Virus record (IMG/VR): IMGVR_UViG_3300050821_003477
Coordinates: 1-44,548 of that record
DNA length: 44,548 bases
Reading direction: 5' to 3' (one strand)
DNA from: a virus
Shown here: in pieces, positions 13,040 to 20,902 of the stretch
How positions within the stretch are numbered: position 1 is the first letter of the stretch
Layout: the number at the start of each line of letters is the position of its first letter
The notes under the pieces: generated by a model
Database searches by the model: none
What the model saw: the letters and a program-made list of their open reading frames with translations, nothing else
Told to the model about the DNA's origin: nothing
Program-made: the position numbers and the translations under genes

Positions 13040-13737
13040 TTTTACCGAGCCTCGAAAGTTACATCAAGTGGGTGAAAGCTCACGAGAAATTGGTCATCAT
13101 TGCAGTTCTAGTTCTCTTCAGTCTTCATGTCTACGATACGGCGCGTCAGGCGTACGTAGATCACCTCAAACGTCAGGATGATGTTGCGGCCCAGACCGCG
13201 CAGGCGTCCAACCTCCAAAATGCTCAAACCCTCGAACAGTTAGCCGATCTGAGAAAGCAAGTCACTGCGACAAATGCCGCTCTTGATGCTGCGAAAGCTC
13301 AGCGTGCTATTGACACGCAGAAACAAAAGCAGGCCGACGATGCACTTGCGGGACAGCAACTTGCTACGCGATTGCAGTCTCTTCTCAATGTTACTCCCGG
13401 CGATGTAACGTGGTCCCCTACTCCGGGGAACCTTACGTTCAGTCTTCCAGCTGCGCATGATGTCGCCGATGTAATTGACGACAAGAACAAATTGACAGCG
13501 GATGTTCAGGATTTGCAGACAAAGATAACAGGAGACGAATCTGTCATTGTGAAGCAGACGGATGCAATTGTTTCTGCGAATCTCGCACTTGCCGACGAGA
13601 AGAATTTTCATCAGAAAGATGTTGCGCTTTTGAAGGGTGAAATGCACGGCCAGTTCATGAAGGGATTTAAGTGGGGATACATTGCAGGTGTGGTCAGTAC
13701 AGTAGTCGTGGAAAAAATCTTTCACGTCAAGCTGTAA
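13036..13737 (+). CDS. Membrane-anchored coiled-coil protein (233 aa)
   Basis: The start ATG 13036 has SD AAGGAA. An upstream in-frame ATG at 13012 is possible. Residues about 18-36 (HEKLVIIAVLVLFSLHVYDT) form one membrane helix. It is followed by a long Ala/Gln/Leu-rich coiled-coil region with heptad-like repeats up to about residue 120, then a mixed C-terminus with a second long helix and a final hydrophobic segment (GYIAGVVSTVVVEKIF). This N-anchor plus coiled-coil shape fits i-spanin or other envelope-spanning phage proteins, but the motif is generic, so the role is not assigned. Confidence 0.7.
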   Translation: MILPSLESYIKWVKAHEKLVIIAVLVLFSLHVYDTARQAYVDHLKRQDDVAAQTAQASNLQNAQTLEQLADLRKQVTATNAALDAAKAQRAIDTQKQKQADDALAGQQLATRLQSLLNVTPGDVTWSPTPGNLTFSLPAAHDVADVIDDKNKLTADVQDLQTKITGDESVIVKQTDAIVSANLALADEKNFHQKDVALLKGEMHGQFMKGFKWGYIAGVVSTVVVEKIFHVKL

Positions 13738-13765
13738 CTGAGATTTACTCTCAAAGGATCGCGTC

Positions 13766-15373
13766 ATGATTTTAGATAAAACTCGGCCAACCCCGGAAGG
13801 CATCTTGGCCGTCTATGAGCGAAATGCTGGCAACGTGCGGGCCACCGCGAAAGAGCTAGGCATCGACCGTCATACTGTGACTCGAAACGTGCGCAAACTC
13901 GGCAAGGGCAAGAAGCCGATTGCGTCGGGTTCTATCACGGGTGTCGAAGCTGAGAAGATGAAGCTCCCGCCAGCTGGGAAGATCAAGCGATACATTATCA
14001 CCTCCGCTCAGAACAACACTCACGTCTATGAAGATGTTTGGAACAATCTCCTTGCACTCGCCGATCATTATGACGCTGAGATTCTTGTCGGCACGTATAC
14101 CTACAATCAGAATGCGTTCGGCGAGATGTCGGTTAAACGCGGCAAGAAGGCCGAATACGAACACGAGCTTTGGTACGATCCAAAACTCGAAGGCCACTTC
14201 TGCGATCATCGCAAACAGTTAGGCAAGGGCCTCGTATACTGCGGCGAGTACAATGCGTTGCCAACAGCTGTGAATCCGCTGGCCGGGCTCGAATCCTATA
14301 GTGGCCGTCAGTCTGCGATCTTCCCGCATGCTAAGCTGGCGATGCGTTCGATTGCGACGATGCAAGATGCTGGAACGAAGCTGAACTTCACAACTGGAAC
14401 CGTTACGCAGAAAAATTACATTCAGAAGCGTGCGGGCACTATCGCTGAATTCCATCACGTCTACGGCGCGCTCCTCGTCGAAGTCAATCACGAGGGTAAC
14501 TGGTGGGTTCGTCAACTGAACGCTGACACGGACACGGGCACCATTCAGGATTTGGATGTCTTAGTTAAGAACGGCGTCGTTACGACTGGCAATCGAGTTG
14601 AAGCAATTACGTGGGGAGATATTCACGCCACGATTGCCGACGAGAAAGTTGTTGAGACATCACTCGATATGCTCGACACTCTCAAACCCAAGTATCAATT
14701 CATGCATGATGTTCTCGAAGGCTCTTCAATCAATCACCATGTCAAAGATAATCCGCACTTCAAGTTCTATACGTGGCTTCGTGGACTTCACCGTGTCGAA
14801 GAAGAATTCAAACGAACAGCAGCGGTACTCGACCGTTATGACAGGCCATTCGCCAAGGCGATTGTGGTCGATTCTAATCACGATGATCCGTGGATTCAGA
14901 GATGGCTTCGTGAATACGACTATCGGAAGGACCCAGCGAACTCTGAACTGTTCTTAGAAGCACAAAGATATATCTACGCTCAGATTCGCGCTGGAAAGTT
15001 GCCGCGTGATGTCAATATGACGGGTTGGGGGTTACGAGCTTTTGGGGGTCTTAAGTCTGATCTTCAGTTCCTTATTGCGGACCAGAGCTTTCTGATTTGC
15101 GGCGACAAGATCGAATGCGGAATGCACGGGCACCTCGGACCGAATGGCCGCTACGGTTCGCCGGAGAATTTGTCGAAGATGGGACGCCGGTCGAACACCG
15201 CGCACACGCATTATGCCGGAATATATGACGGCTTGTACGTCGCGGGCACCTCGACGAAGTTCCGCTGGGACTATAACCGTGGCCCGTCGAACTGGACACA
15301 TTCACACATTGTCACGTACCCGAACGGGAAGCGTGCAATCATCACGATCTATGCAGATAAGTGGAGGGCGTAA
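13766..15373 (+). CDS. T5 A1-like metallophosphoesterase with HTH N-terminus
   Basis: 535 aa. Residues about 10-45 (PEGILAVYERNAGNVRATAK, then ELGIDRHTVTRNVRKLG) form a helix-turn-helix. Further on are the calcineurin-like signatures GDIHA, DSNHDD and GMHGHLGPNG, and late His motifs NTAHTH and GTSTKFR. This resembles T5 pre-early protein A1, which is needed for host DNA breakdown and second-step DNA transfer. The match is from motif order and style rather than a search. In T5 it is made first, whereas here it sits far from the left control region. SD AAAGGA. Confidence 0.82.
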   Translation: MILDKTRPTPEGILAVYERNAGNVRATAKELGIDRHTVTRNVRKLGKGKKPIASGSITGVEAEKMKLPPAGKIKRYIITSAQNNTHVYEDVWNNLLALADHYDAEILVGTYTYNQNAFGEMSVKRGKKAEYEHELWYDPKLEGHFCDHRKQLGKGLVYCGEYNALPTAVNPLAGLESYSGRQSAIFPHAKLAMRSIATMQDAGTKLNFTTGTVTQKNYIQKRAGTIAEFHHVYGALLVEVNHEGNWWVRQLNADTDTGTIQDLDVLVKNGVVTTGNRVEAITWGDIHATIADEKVVETSLDMLDTLKPKYQFMHDVLEGSSINHHVKDNPHFKFYTWLRGLHRVEEEFKRTAAVLDRYDRPFAKAIVVDSNHDDPWIQRWLREYDYRKDPANSELFLEAQRYIYAQIRAGKLPRDVNMTGWGLRAFGGLKSDLQFLIADQSFLICGDKIECGMHGHLGPNGRYGSPENLSKMGRRSNTAHTHYAGIYDGLYVAGTSTKFRWDYNRGPSNWTHSHIVTYPNGKRAIITIYADKWRA

Positions 15374-15672
15374 TGCTTTCGAGAGAACAGGTCTATCGCT
15401 TGATTGATAGTGAGCGAGAGTATCAAGATTACAATTATCAGCCGAACGCAGTCACGACTAGCGGGCTCACGCGACGCGAGCGCGATCTTGAAGTCGGCCC
15501 CGGCCTTACGATGCTGAGCGCATATGTACGCAAAGCTGAGGATGCATGGGTGAACACGAAGGGCGACGCGACGCCATCGTTGCAACAGATCGGAAAGCTT
15601 GCGGCGATTGCGGTTCGAATTCTTGAGCGAGCAGGCGGCAGTGAGGCTCTGCTGGCGAAGGGGCTCCGGTAA
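15373..15672 (+). CDS. Uncharacterised protein (99 aa), MazG-neighbour type
   Basis: ATG 15373 overlaps the previous stop by 1 nt (TAATG), with SD GGAGGG. The protein begins MLSREQVYRLIDSEREYQDY and continues with TMLSAYVRKAEDAWVNTKGD and a C-terminal helix LQQIGKLAAIAVRILERAGG. This is the style of small phage proteins found beside DUF5664 genes. No catalytic residues are clear. Confidence 0.7.
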   Translation: MLSREQVYRLIDSEREYQDYNYQPNAVTTSGLTRRERDLEVGPGLTMLSAYVRKAEDAWVNTKGDATPSLQQIGKLAAIAVRILERAGGSEALLAKGLR

Positions 15673-16184
15673 TGGACTCGATTGTAATTAGAGGAACGGC
15701 GTTAGCTACGAACCCATACGCCGATATAATTGAAAGGTTGCGCAACGTTTCAGATGACGCGGATGGCGCGGACCTTCGAAAGCTTGCGGCGGAAATTCGC
15801 ACGCAAATTCCGGAGAGCAGCAACCCAAAGGATCGTATCGGCCAAGCCAAGGTATCGATTTCGACGATTCCGGGTGTTGCTCTGCTGTACGAATCTTGTG
15901 CAATGGCGAACGGGAAAATGAAATACGGCCCGTTTAACTGGCGCGAGCACAGTGTCAGCGCGATGATCTATATCGACGCGATGCTTCGGCACATCTATTC
16001 ATGGGTTGAACGAGAAGAGGATGCACCGGACTCCCATGTACATCATCTCGGCCATGCTCGTGCGTGTTCGGGAATAATTCTCGACGCGCAGGTTCACGGG
16101 AATTTGATCGATGATCGGCCTCAAGGCAGCGGCCAGTTTGTTAAACTGCTGAGCGAACTCAACGCGAAAGGGTTAAAGGCATGA
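15672..16184 (+). CDS. DUF5664 protein (dATP/dGTP diphosphohydrolase N-terminal domain)
   Basis: 170 aa. The stretch SNPKDRIGQAKVSISTIPGV ALLYESCAMANGKMKYGPFN, then WREHSVSAMIYIDAMLRHIY SWVEREEDAPDSHVHHLGHA RACSGIILDA matches the DUF5664 family pattern, listed in some databases as the N-terminal domain of dATP/dGTP diphosphohydrolases. Helices with E, D and H are arranged as in all-alpha NTP pyrophosphohydrolases. In phages with altered dNTP pools such enzymes remove dATP or dGTP. Whether this one does so is not known. The start overlaps the previous stop (TAATG). Confidence 0.75.
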   Translation: MDSIVIRGTALATNPYADIIERLRNVSDDADGADLRKLAAEIRTQIPESSNPKDRIGQAKVSISTIPGVALLYESCAMANGKMKYGPFNWREHSVSAMIYIDAMLRHIYSWVEREEDAPDSHVHHLGHARACSGIILDAQVHGNLIDDRPQGSGQFVKLLSELNAKGLKA

Positions 16185-16645
16185 ACATATATCTTGCAGC
16201 TTCTTGGTCTCGCCGCGACGAGATGCGGGCGTTGACGGCGGAGCTTGAGCGAGAGATTCCGGGGCTGAAAGTATCTTCTCAATGGGTCACGGAGCCCACG
16301 GGACTGGCCGGTGAGTTGCGATTTTTATCTCGTAAGATGAATGCATCACGTCGGGCTCGCGCTATTCAAGACCGTGAGAACATTTACAGATCGGATATTT
16401 TGGTCCGGTTCACGGACGATTTGAGCGCAAAGATGGTTCCTTCGCACCTTGCGACAGGTTCTCGTATGGGCGAAATGATGGTGGCATTAGAAAGGTCGAT
16501 CCCGGTTATTGTGGTGGGCGGAAAGCAGTGCATCTTTGACTATCTGCCGGAAGTTCAACACGTCAAGAATGTTGCCGCGCTGAAGCGTCATCTACGTCAG
16601 TGCCAAAAGTTGCAAAACGTGCAAACGTATGGGAAGGAGTTTTGA
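16181..16645 (+). CDS. DUF4406/nucleoside 2-deoxyribosyltransferase-like protein
   Basis: 154 aa. The N-terminus MNIYLAASWSRRDEM has the YLA motif and the middle has a DILVRFTDDLSAK strand. The second half has the GSRMGEMMVALERSIPVIVV segment typical of the nucleoside 2-deoxyribosyltransferase fold, with the Gly-rich turn and the E of the MGEM catalytic helix. The family cleaves or transfers the base of deoxyribonucleosides. Starts by a 4-nt overlap (ATGA). A second, shorter member is at 23799. Confidence 0.75.
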   Translation: MNIYLAASWSRRDEMRALTAELEREIPGLKVSSQWVTEPTGLAGELRFLSRKMNASRRARAIQDRENIYRSDILVRFTDDLSAKMVPSHLATGSRMGEMMVALERSIPVIVVGGKQCIFDYLPEVQHVKNVAALKRHLRQCQKLQNVQTYGKEF

Positions 16646-17013
16646 TGCCTTACATCACTCAGACGGCTCGTCAAGTTATTGCGGACGGCGGAGTAGTTGA
16701 GACGGGCGGCGAATTGAACTACTTGTTTACGCAATCGATCAAGGCGTATCTCGCCGGGGAGATCGACTATGTAGGACTGGCCGATCAAGTGATCGGGCGA
16801 ATCGAAAGATTTGTCGCTTTTCACGGGAAGAGCTACACCACGTTCAATACCATCCTTGGCGCGCTCGAAGGTGCTGTGATGGAACTTGATCGCCGAAAAG
16901 GTATAAGCGATGATGTTCACCGAGCTTTCGATGTTGTGAAAAAAGGTTTCTATCTCATTACAGTAGCACCGTATGAGGATCAAAAAATCAAAGAGAACGG
17001 AGACGTATACTAA
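16645..17013 (+). CDS. DUF6899-like protein (122 aa)
   Basis: The start MPYITQTARQVIADGGVVET with a GGELNYLFTQSIKAYL helix and the end FYLITVAPYEDQKIKENGDV Y match the layout of DUF6899: an MPYI start, GELNY in the first third and PYEDxKIxENGDVY at the end. Function unknown. SD AAGGAG. Confidence 0.75.
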   Translation: MPYITQTARQVIADGGVVETGGELNYLFTQSIKAYLAGEIDYVGLADQVIGRIERFVAFHGKSYTTFNTILGALEGAVMELDRRKGISDDVHRAFDVVKKGFYLITVAPYEDQKIKENGDVY

Positions 17014-17014
17014 C

Positions 17015-17407
17015 ATGCCGATGACCGATTCAGTATTTCGAACGATCAGTTGTGACGGGCCAAAGTGTGACAAAGTCGAGGTGATGGAAGCGAACAGCAG
17101 CAATCCGGAAGATCAGGCTCGGATTAAAGAAGCTGTGGACAAGAAGGTTGCTGAGACTCCTTGGCTTCAAGCTCCCCGTGTTGTTCAGGCGGCTGGGAAG
17201 GTTTTTCTCTTCTGCTCTGATACCTGTCTGGTGAACGCGGCAACAGCTGGTATGTTCATTCCGGCAGAACAAAAGAGGATCATCTCTCCGGAGGGAAACA
17301 TTAACGCGCAGATCAAGGCGGCTCTTGAGGCGAAGCTCCGTGAGAAGGCGGCTGACGAGGCTCTTCGTACGGGCGCGCCGGTTCAAATCAGCCAAAAGCA
17401 GGCGTAA
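17015..17407 (+). CDS. TRASH/zinc-ribbon-like protein (130 aa)
   Basis: The N-terminus has CDGPKCDKVEV and the middle has FLFCSDTCLVNA, an FCSxxC pattern like TRASH or MYM-type zinc sites. The remainder is helical and Lys/Ala-rich. Start ATG 17015 shortly after the previous stop. No function assigned. Confidence 0.65.
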   Translation: MPMTDSVFRTISCDGPKCDKVEVMEANSSNPEDQARIKEAVDKKVAETPWLQAPRVVQAAGKVFLFCSDTCLVNAATAGMFIPAEQKRIISPEGNINAQIKAALEAKLREKAADEALRTGAPVQISQKQA

Positions 17408-17788
17408 ATGAAGTGGTCACAAGCCGAGGGGCTGGCCGACTTCGACCGGCCCTGTAAGCGACGGTATTACGCATGGAGGAAGGATATGAGCGACAGCAAG
17501 AATATGTACCAAGTTCTTTTGGACCTTGGCTTAGAGGTTCAACGCGCCAAAGAGATGTGGGGAGACGAGTTTGATCAAAAGAATACTCTCAATGACTGGA
17601 TCACATACAACAATATCTACGCCTCGAAAGCGGCGGAGATGGGCAGGACAGTCGAGGAGCAAGAGAAATATCTTCGCAAGGCGGCGGGATTGTTGATCAA
17701 TGCGTTGGTCATGCTGAAGAGCACGGGATTTGCGCCACGGCATTATGAGAATCAGACTCGGCCGAAGTCGTTGCCGGAGATCGCATAA
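17408..17788 (+). CDS. MazG-like all-helical protein (candidate)
   Basis: The region LLDLGLEVQRAKEMWGDEFD followed by NTLNDWITYNNIYASKAAEM and EKYLRKAAGLLINALVMLKS resembles the helical core of MazG-related NTP pyrophosphatases, but the ExxE-type metal ligands are only partly visible. The start could be ATG 17408 or, better by SD (GGAGGAAGG), ATG 17486. The neighbours are also nucleotide-metabolism genes. Function is inference. Confidence 0.6.
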   Translation: MKWSQAEGLADFDRPCKRRYYAWRKDMSDSKNMYQVLLDLGLEVQRAKEMWGDEFDQKNTLNDWITYNNIYASKAAEMGRTVEEQEKYLRKAAGLLINALVMLKSTGFAPRHYENQTRPKSLPEIA

Positions 17789-17796
17789 GGAGCCCC

Positions 17797-18177
17797 ATGA
17801 AATATTTCATTCGATTCGTCGGCCACATCATTCAGGTACCCGGTCAGGCTCTGCCTCGTGAAGTGTACTACGACGTGATTCAGGACTTCGAGAAAGAAGA
17901 CATGGAGCCGACTGAAGATGGAAAGTGCGGCCTGAAACAATTCTGTAATATCGTGACCTTCCAGCTAATGGAGCACGGTATGGTTGTGCCGAAGAGTCCG
18001 AACACGATACAGGATGGCACGAAGGTCAAGTACAACCAGCGTATGGGAATTCCGAAGCATATGATCGCGTATGTGGACATCGTCGGTCCCAAGTTGCTCG
18101 AAGCACCAAAACCTGTTCTTCCAGAGCTTCAGATGTTCGGCCCTGAAGATGTTGCACTGACAGAAACGGTGAACTAA
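17797..18177 (+). CDS. Uncharacterised protein (126 aa)
   Basis: SD AAGGAG precedes ATG 17797. The N-terminus MKYFIRFVGHIIQVPGQALP is strand-rich. A Cys pair (CGLKQFCN) lies in the middle. It ends with a 1-nt overlap (TAATG) with the exonuclease gene. No family was recognised. Confidence 0.7.
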   Translation: MKYFIRFVGHIIQVPGQALPREVYYDVIQDFEKEDMEPTEDGKCGLKQFCNIVTFQLMEHGMVVPKSPNTIQDGTKVKYNQRMGIPKHMIAYVDIVGPKLLEAPKPVLPELQMFGPEDVALTETVN

Positions 18178-18926
18178 TGATTCTCGGCGTTCTCGATTTC
18201 GAAACAACCGGCACAGATTTGCTTCAGGATGAAGTCACTGAAGTCGGCATGATTACGTACATCACCGGCCAGAGACGTATTTGCGAAGCGAATAGCTTTT
18301 TCGTGGCAGGAGAACGCCGCATTCCGGCAGACGTTCAAGAGAAGACAGGAGTCACGAACGCGGCGAGAAATAAACTCGGATACGATGCTCAGGATTCTCT
18401 AATGAGTGTCCTTGAGTGGCTTCCGAAAGTCGAAGCTGTTCTCGGTCAGAACATCAATCAGTTCGACTGGGAGCTACTTCGAATCTGGGCGTCGCACTAC
18501 GGTCAAGTTCTTCCGCCGCTGCTGTTGATCGACACAATGTGGGACCTACCGGGTGTGCAAGGCCGGAAGCTCCTACACATGGCGGCGGAGGATGGCTTTC
18601 TACCTATGGGCCAGCATGGTGCTATGGTGGACTGTCTGACGACGCTGAAAATTTTTGAGAATCGATTGCAAAATCTCGACGCAATTGTCGAGCGCGCCAA
18701 ATCGCCACTCGTGATCCTTCAGAGTTTGCAGGACTTCGATCACAACGATCAGGCCAAGGATCGGGACGCTTTGTGGAATGAGATCGGCGGTGCCTTTCAC
18801 TGGTATGCGGACGGAAAAATCTGGTGGAAGGCCGTGAAGGAAATGGATGTGCCAGAGATCGTCAAGCGCGCACCGTTTGATGTGACGATCCGGCGTGATC
18901 TGAGCATCAAGGAGCTTTGGTCATGA
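18177..18926 (+). CDS. DnaQ-like 3'-5' exonuclease
   Basis: 249 aa. ExoI motif DFETTGTD (residues 7-14), ExoII QNINQFDWELL and ExoIII HGAMVDCLTT (HxxxxD) are all present, so the four acidic metal ligands and the catalytic His are kept. The family removes 3' nucleotides for proofreading or end processing. The C-terminal third (about residues 180-249) is extra and not recognised. The polymerase at 24134 has its own exonuclease domain, so this may act in recombination or host DNA degradation. The stop overlaps the next start. Confidence 0.86.
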   Translation: MILGVLDFETTGTDLLQDEVTEVGMITYITGQRRICEANSFFVAGERRIPADVQEKTGVTNAARNKLGYDAQDSLMSVLEWLPKVEAVLGQNINQFDWELLRIWASHYGQVLPPLLLIDTMWDLPGVQGRKLLHMAAEDGFLPMGQHGAMVDCLTTLKIFENRLQNLDAIVERAKSPLVILQSLQDFDHNDQAKDRDALWNEIGGAFHWYADGKIWWKAVKEMDVPEIVKRAPFDVTIRRDLSIKELWS

Positions 18927-19735
18927 AACCTTATTGCGGATTCACGGGAGGACACGATTGTACAGGGCCTGATCCTGTTACGGGAGGAATTTGCAAGACG
19001 GCTAGAGATGTAAATGCCAAATACGGGATCAAATTTCGTCAGTTGGGAGCAGTAGCTCGGCAGCTAGGAGGAAGTTTTCTCAGAGGATTCAAAGGAATTC
19101 GTCATGATTTTGTTATCGGAATGCTTTCTCCAGAAGATCAAGTTTTTCTTGAAGCTGAACGACAACGGCGATACGGCAACGGTCAAGATGACCCACCAAG
19201 GCATCGATACACCCAAGAGGAGATTCTTCAACTTTTGGCCCAAGGAACAAAGATCATCCTCCCCAGTGAGGATGAAGGAATTACAAACGGAAGACGAACT
19301 CAGAAAACTGTTACGCGAAAGGTTGCTATTCGTGAAGAGATGAAGATGGTAGCCGCTTTTGCGCTCACTGCAAAAGATAATGAGATCATCGTACAGCAAG
19401 AAGTAGCGGGCCGAAATGATGCGCTCTTTCAACTTGGTTCCGAGATTTATCTTGAGGAAGCCAAGTATATTCGCGGGGGTAGTGGCTGGCCGCAGGTTGA
19501 CGCTGTTCACGGGGACCTCGACGGTCATGCGTTCAAAAATTTCAAGGGGTTCAAACCACATCTAGTTGCGTTATTCAATCAGGAAATTTTGCCTGATCAG
19601 CTGGAATTCTTAACTCAGAAAGACACTTCAGTTCTTGTTCAGATAGGTCCAGAACAATTTGCGCTGAAGAATACTGTTCTCGCCAATGACGAACTGAATA
19701 AGCTTTTTCGTAGGGGGCCGTATGCTAACCTGTAA
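18923..19735 (+). CDS. Uncharacterised protein (270 aa)
   Basis: ATG 18923 overlaps the previous stop by 4 nt (ATGA). An in-frame ATG at 18917 is an alternative. The N-terminus has a Cys pair (CGFTGGHDC) and GGICKTA. The middle is Arg/Lys/Gln-rich and the C-terminal half is mixed, with FKNFKGFKPHLVALFN. No family was recognised. Confidence 0.75.
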   Translation: MKPYCGFTGGHDCTGPDPVTGGICKTARDVNAKYGIKFRQLGAVARQLGGSFLRGFKGIRHDFVIGMLSPEDQVFLEAERQRRYGNGQDDPPRHRYTQEEILQLLAQGTKIILPSEDEGITNGRRTQKTVTRKVAIREEMKMVAAFALTAKDNEIIVQQEVAGRNDALFQLGSEIYLEEAKYIRGGSGWPQVDAVHGDLDGHAFKNFKGFKPHLVALFNQEILPDQLEFLTQKDTSVLVQIGPEQFALKNTVLANDELNKLFRRGPYANL

Positions 19736-19880
19736 GCTCGACGGCGCGGAATTCGAAGATCACGACGAAGCAATGCAGCACATCTGCGATGCACACTCTG
19801 ATCTGATAACTGAAGAATTGCAAGAATTTACGCGGGAGGCAGAAGAGGCAGTTTTTACAGCACAAATTGAGGAGGAGTAA
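19722..19880 (+). CDS. Small acidic protein (52 aa)
   Basis: ATG 19722 overlaps the previous gene by 14 nt and has SD GGGGG. Strongly acidic helix: DHDEAMQHICDAHSDLITEE LQEFTREAEE. The end IEEE overlaps the next start (TAATG). No family was recognised. It may mimic DNA or bind a basic partner, which is inference only. Confidence 0.58.
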   Translation: MLTCKLDGAEFEDHDEAMQHICDAHSDLITEELQEFTREAEEAVFTAQIEEE

Positions 19881-20200
19881 TGATCACGTTAGGAGCAAAG
19901 GAATCAAACGCAGCAAAGGAAACGGGTATCGCGCAGGCCGCAGCGCATCGGGCAGAAATTCTTGCGAAGGCGCGAGAGGTTGCTCGTGATCTGGCGAGGC
20001 ATGCCGAATATCAGGAAACGAATGCGGACGAGGTAGCAGCACAGCTTGAATTGCAGGGCATCGATTCAACCGAACTCGGCAACGCAGCCGGTGCCATCTT
20101 CCGTGGCAAAGACTGGACGTTCGTCGGCTACAAGAAATCGGTTCGAGTCAGTCGCCATGCAAACAAGATCGGAATCTGGGCGTTTAATCCACAAGCCTAA
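19880..20200 (+). CDS. Uncharacterised protein (106 aa)
   Basis: ATG 19880 overlaps the previous stop (TAATG), with SD GGAGGAG. The first half is a long Ala/Glu/Lys-rich helix (KETGIAQAAAHRAEILAKAR EVARDLARHA). The second is strand-rich (FVGYKKSVRVSRHANKIGIW AF). It directly precedes the SSB-like gene. No family was recognised. Confidence 0.7.
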   Translation: MITLGAKESNAAKETGIAQAAAHRAEILAKAREVARDLARHAEYQETNADEVAAQLELQGIDSTELGNAAGAIFRGKDWTFVGYKKSVRVSRHANKIGIWAFNPQA

Positions 20201-20223
20201 AAGGCAAAGGAAACAAAACCAAT

Positions 20224-20811
20224 ATGTTGATCCCTGCTGGTGGTAAGAAGTTTGAGAAGCCGAGCGCTGGAATTTGGCTCGGTCGCGTCATCGATGTTGA
20301 GGAACTTGGGCTGGTGCAGTCGAAGGGTAACTTCGCCGCGCAAGTTCGGACGCGAATCGTCTGGGTAGTTGCCCCGGTGCCGGGCCAAGGTCTGCCGACT
20401 GTTGACAGCGAGGGCCGCGCATTTCGACACATGGAGCAGCCACCTTCAAAGATGACTCCGCCGACGAAGTATCAGGCCAGCCGTATGTACAAACTGGCGG
20501 AGCAAGTGTTCGGCGGTGCCGACAAGATTCCGGTGCCGTTCGACGATGAGTTTTTCATGGATCGGGTCAATCAGCTTGTGCTTGTCACCAATGGACCGAT
20601 GGGCGAGTTTCGTTCCATTGCGGCCATGATGCCGGTGCCCACCGCGATGCTGGCTCTTGTGCCAGCGGTTCCGACAGGCTTCCAGCGAGCGAAGGATCGA
20701 CCGAAGCAACCGGGCCAAGGCCAGCAGAACCCCGCGACGGCTAACACCGCAGCGGCGAATGTGCAGTCGGCCCCGGCGCAAGATATTTCGGACGAAGATA
20801 TTCCGTTCTAG
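20224..20811 (+). CDS. SSB-like single-stranded-DNA-binding protein
   Basis: 195 aa. Residues about 5-60 (KPSAGIWLGRVIDVEELGLV, then GNFAAQVRTRIVWVVAPVPG) have an OB-fold strand pattern. Residues 105-150 continue beta-rich. The last residues form a flexible Pro/Gln/Ala-rich linker ending in the acidic tail DISDEDIPF, the classic SSB C-terminal peptide that recruits partner proteins. Similar phage proteins protect ssDNA at the fork. It sits just before the prim-pol gene. SD AAAGGAAAC is moderate. Confidence 0.82.
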   Translation: MLIPAGGKKFEKPSAGIWLGRVIDVEELGLVQSKGNFAAQVRTRIVWVVAPVPGQGLPTVDSEGRAFRHMEQPPSKMTPPTKYQASRMYKLAEQVFGGADKIPVPFDDEFFMDRVNQLVLVTNGPMGEFRSIAAMMPVPTAMLALVPAVPTGFQRAKDRPKQPGQGQQNPATANTAAANVQSAPAQDISDEDIPF

Positions 20812-20902
20812 CGGTCTCCCGAAAGGGATGGTGAAAGCCGACCGTGACAAGACAAGGCTTGACTGTCGGGAGAGACCGGCTACGGATTTCGAGGTAAAAA
20901 CT
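20812..20902 (+). ncRNA. Structured intergenic element between SSB-like and prim-pol genes
   Basis: TCTCCCGA (20815-20822) pairs with TCGGGAGA (20866-20873), extended by CGG/CCG, giving an 11-bp stem with a 2-nt bulge. Alternatively CCC-GAAA-GGG (20818-20827) and GGT-GAAA-GCC (20830-20839) form GNRA-loop hairpins, and GAC...CAAG/CTTG...GTC (20840-20867) forms another. The two folds compete for the same strand, as in a regulatory switch. It may be a riboswitch, attenuator or mRNA processing signal. Confidence 0.55.
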
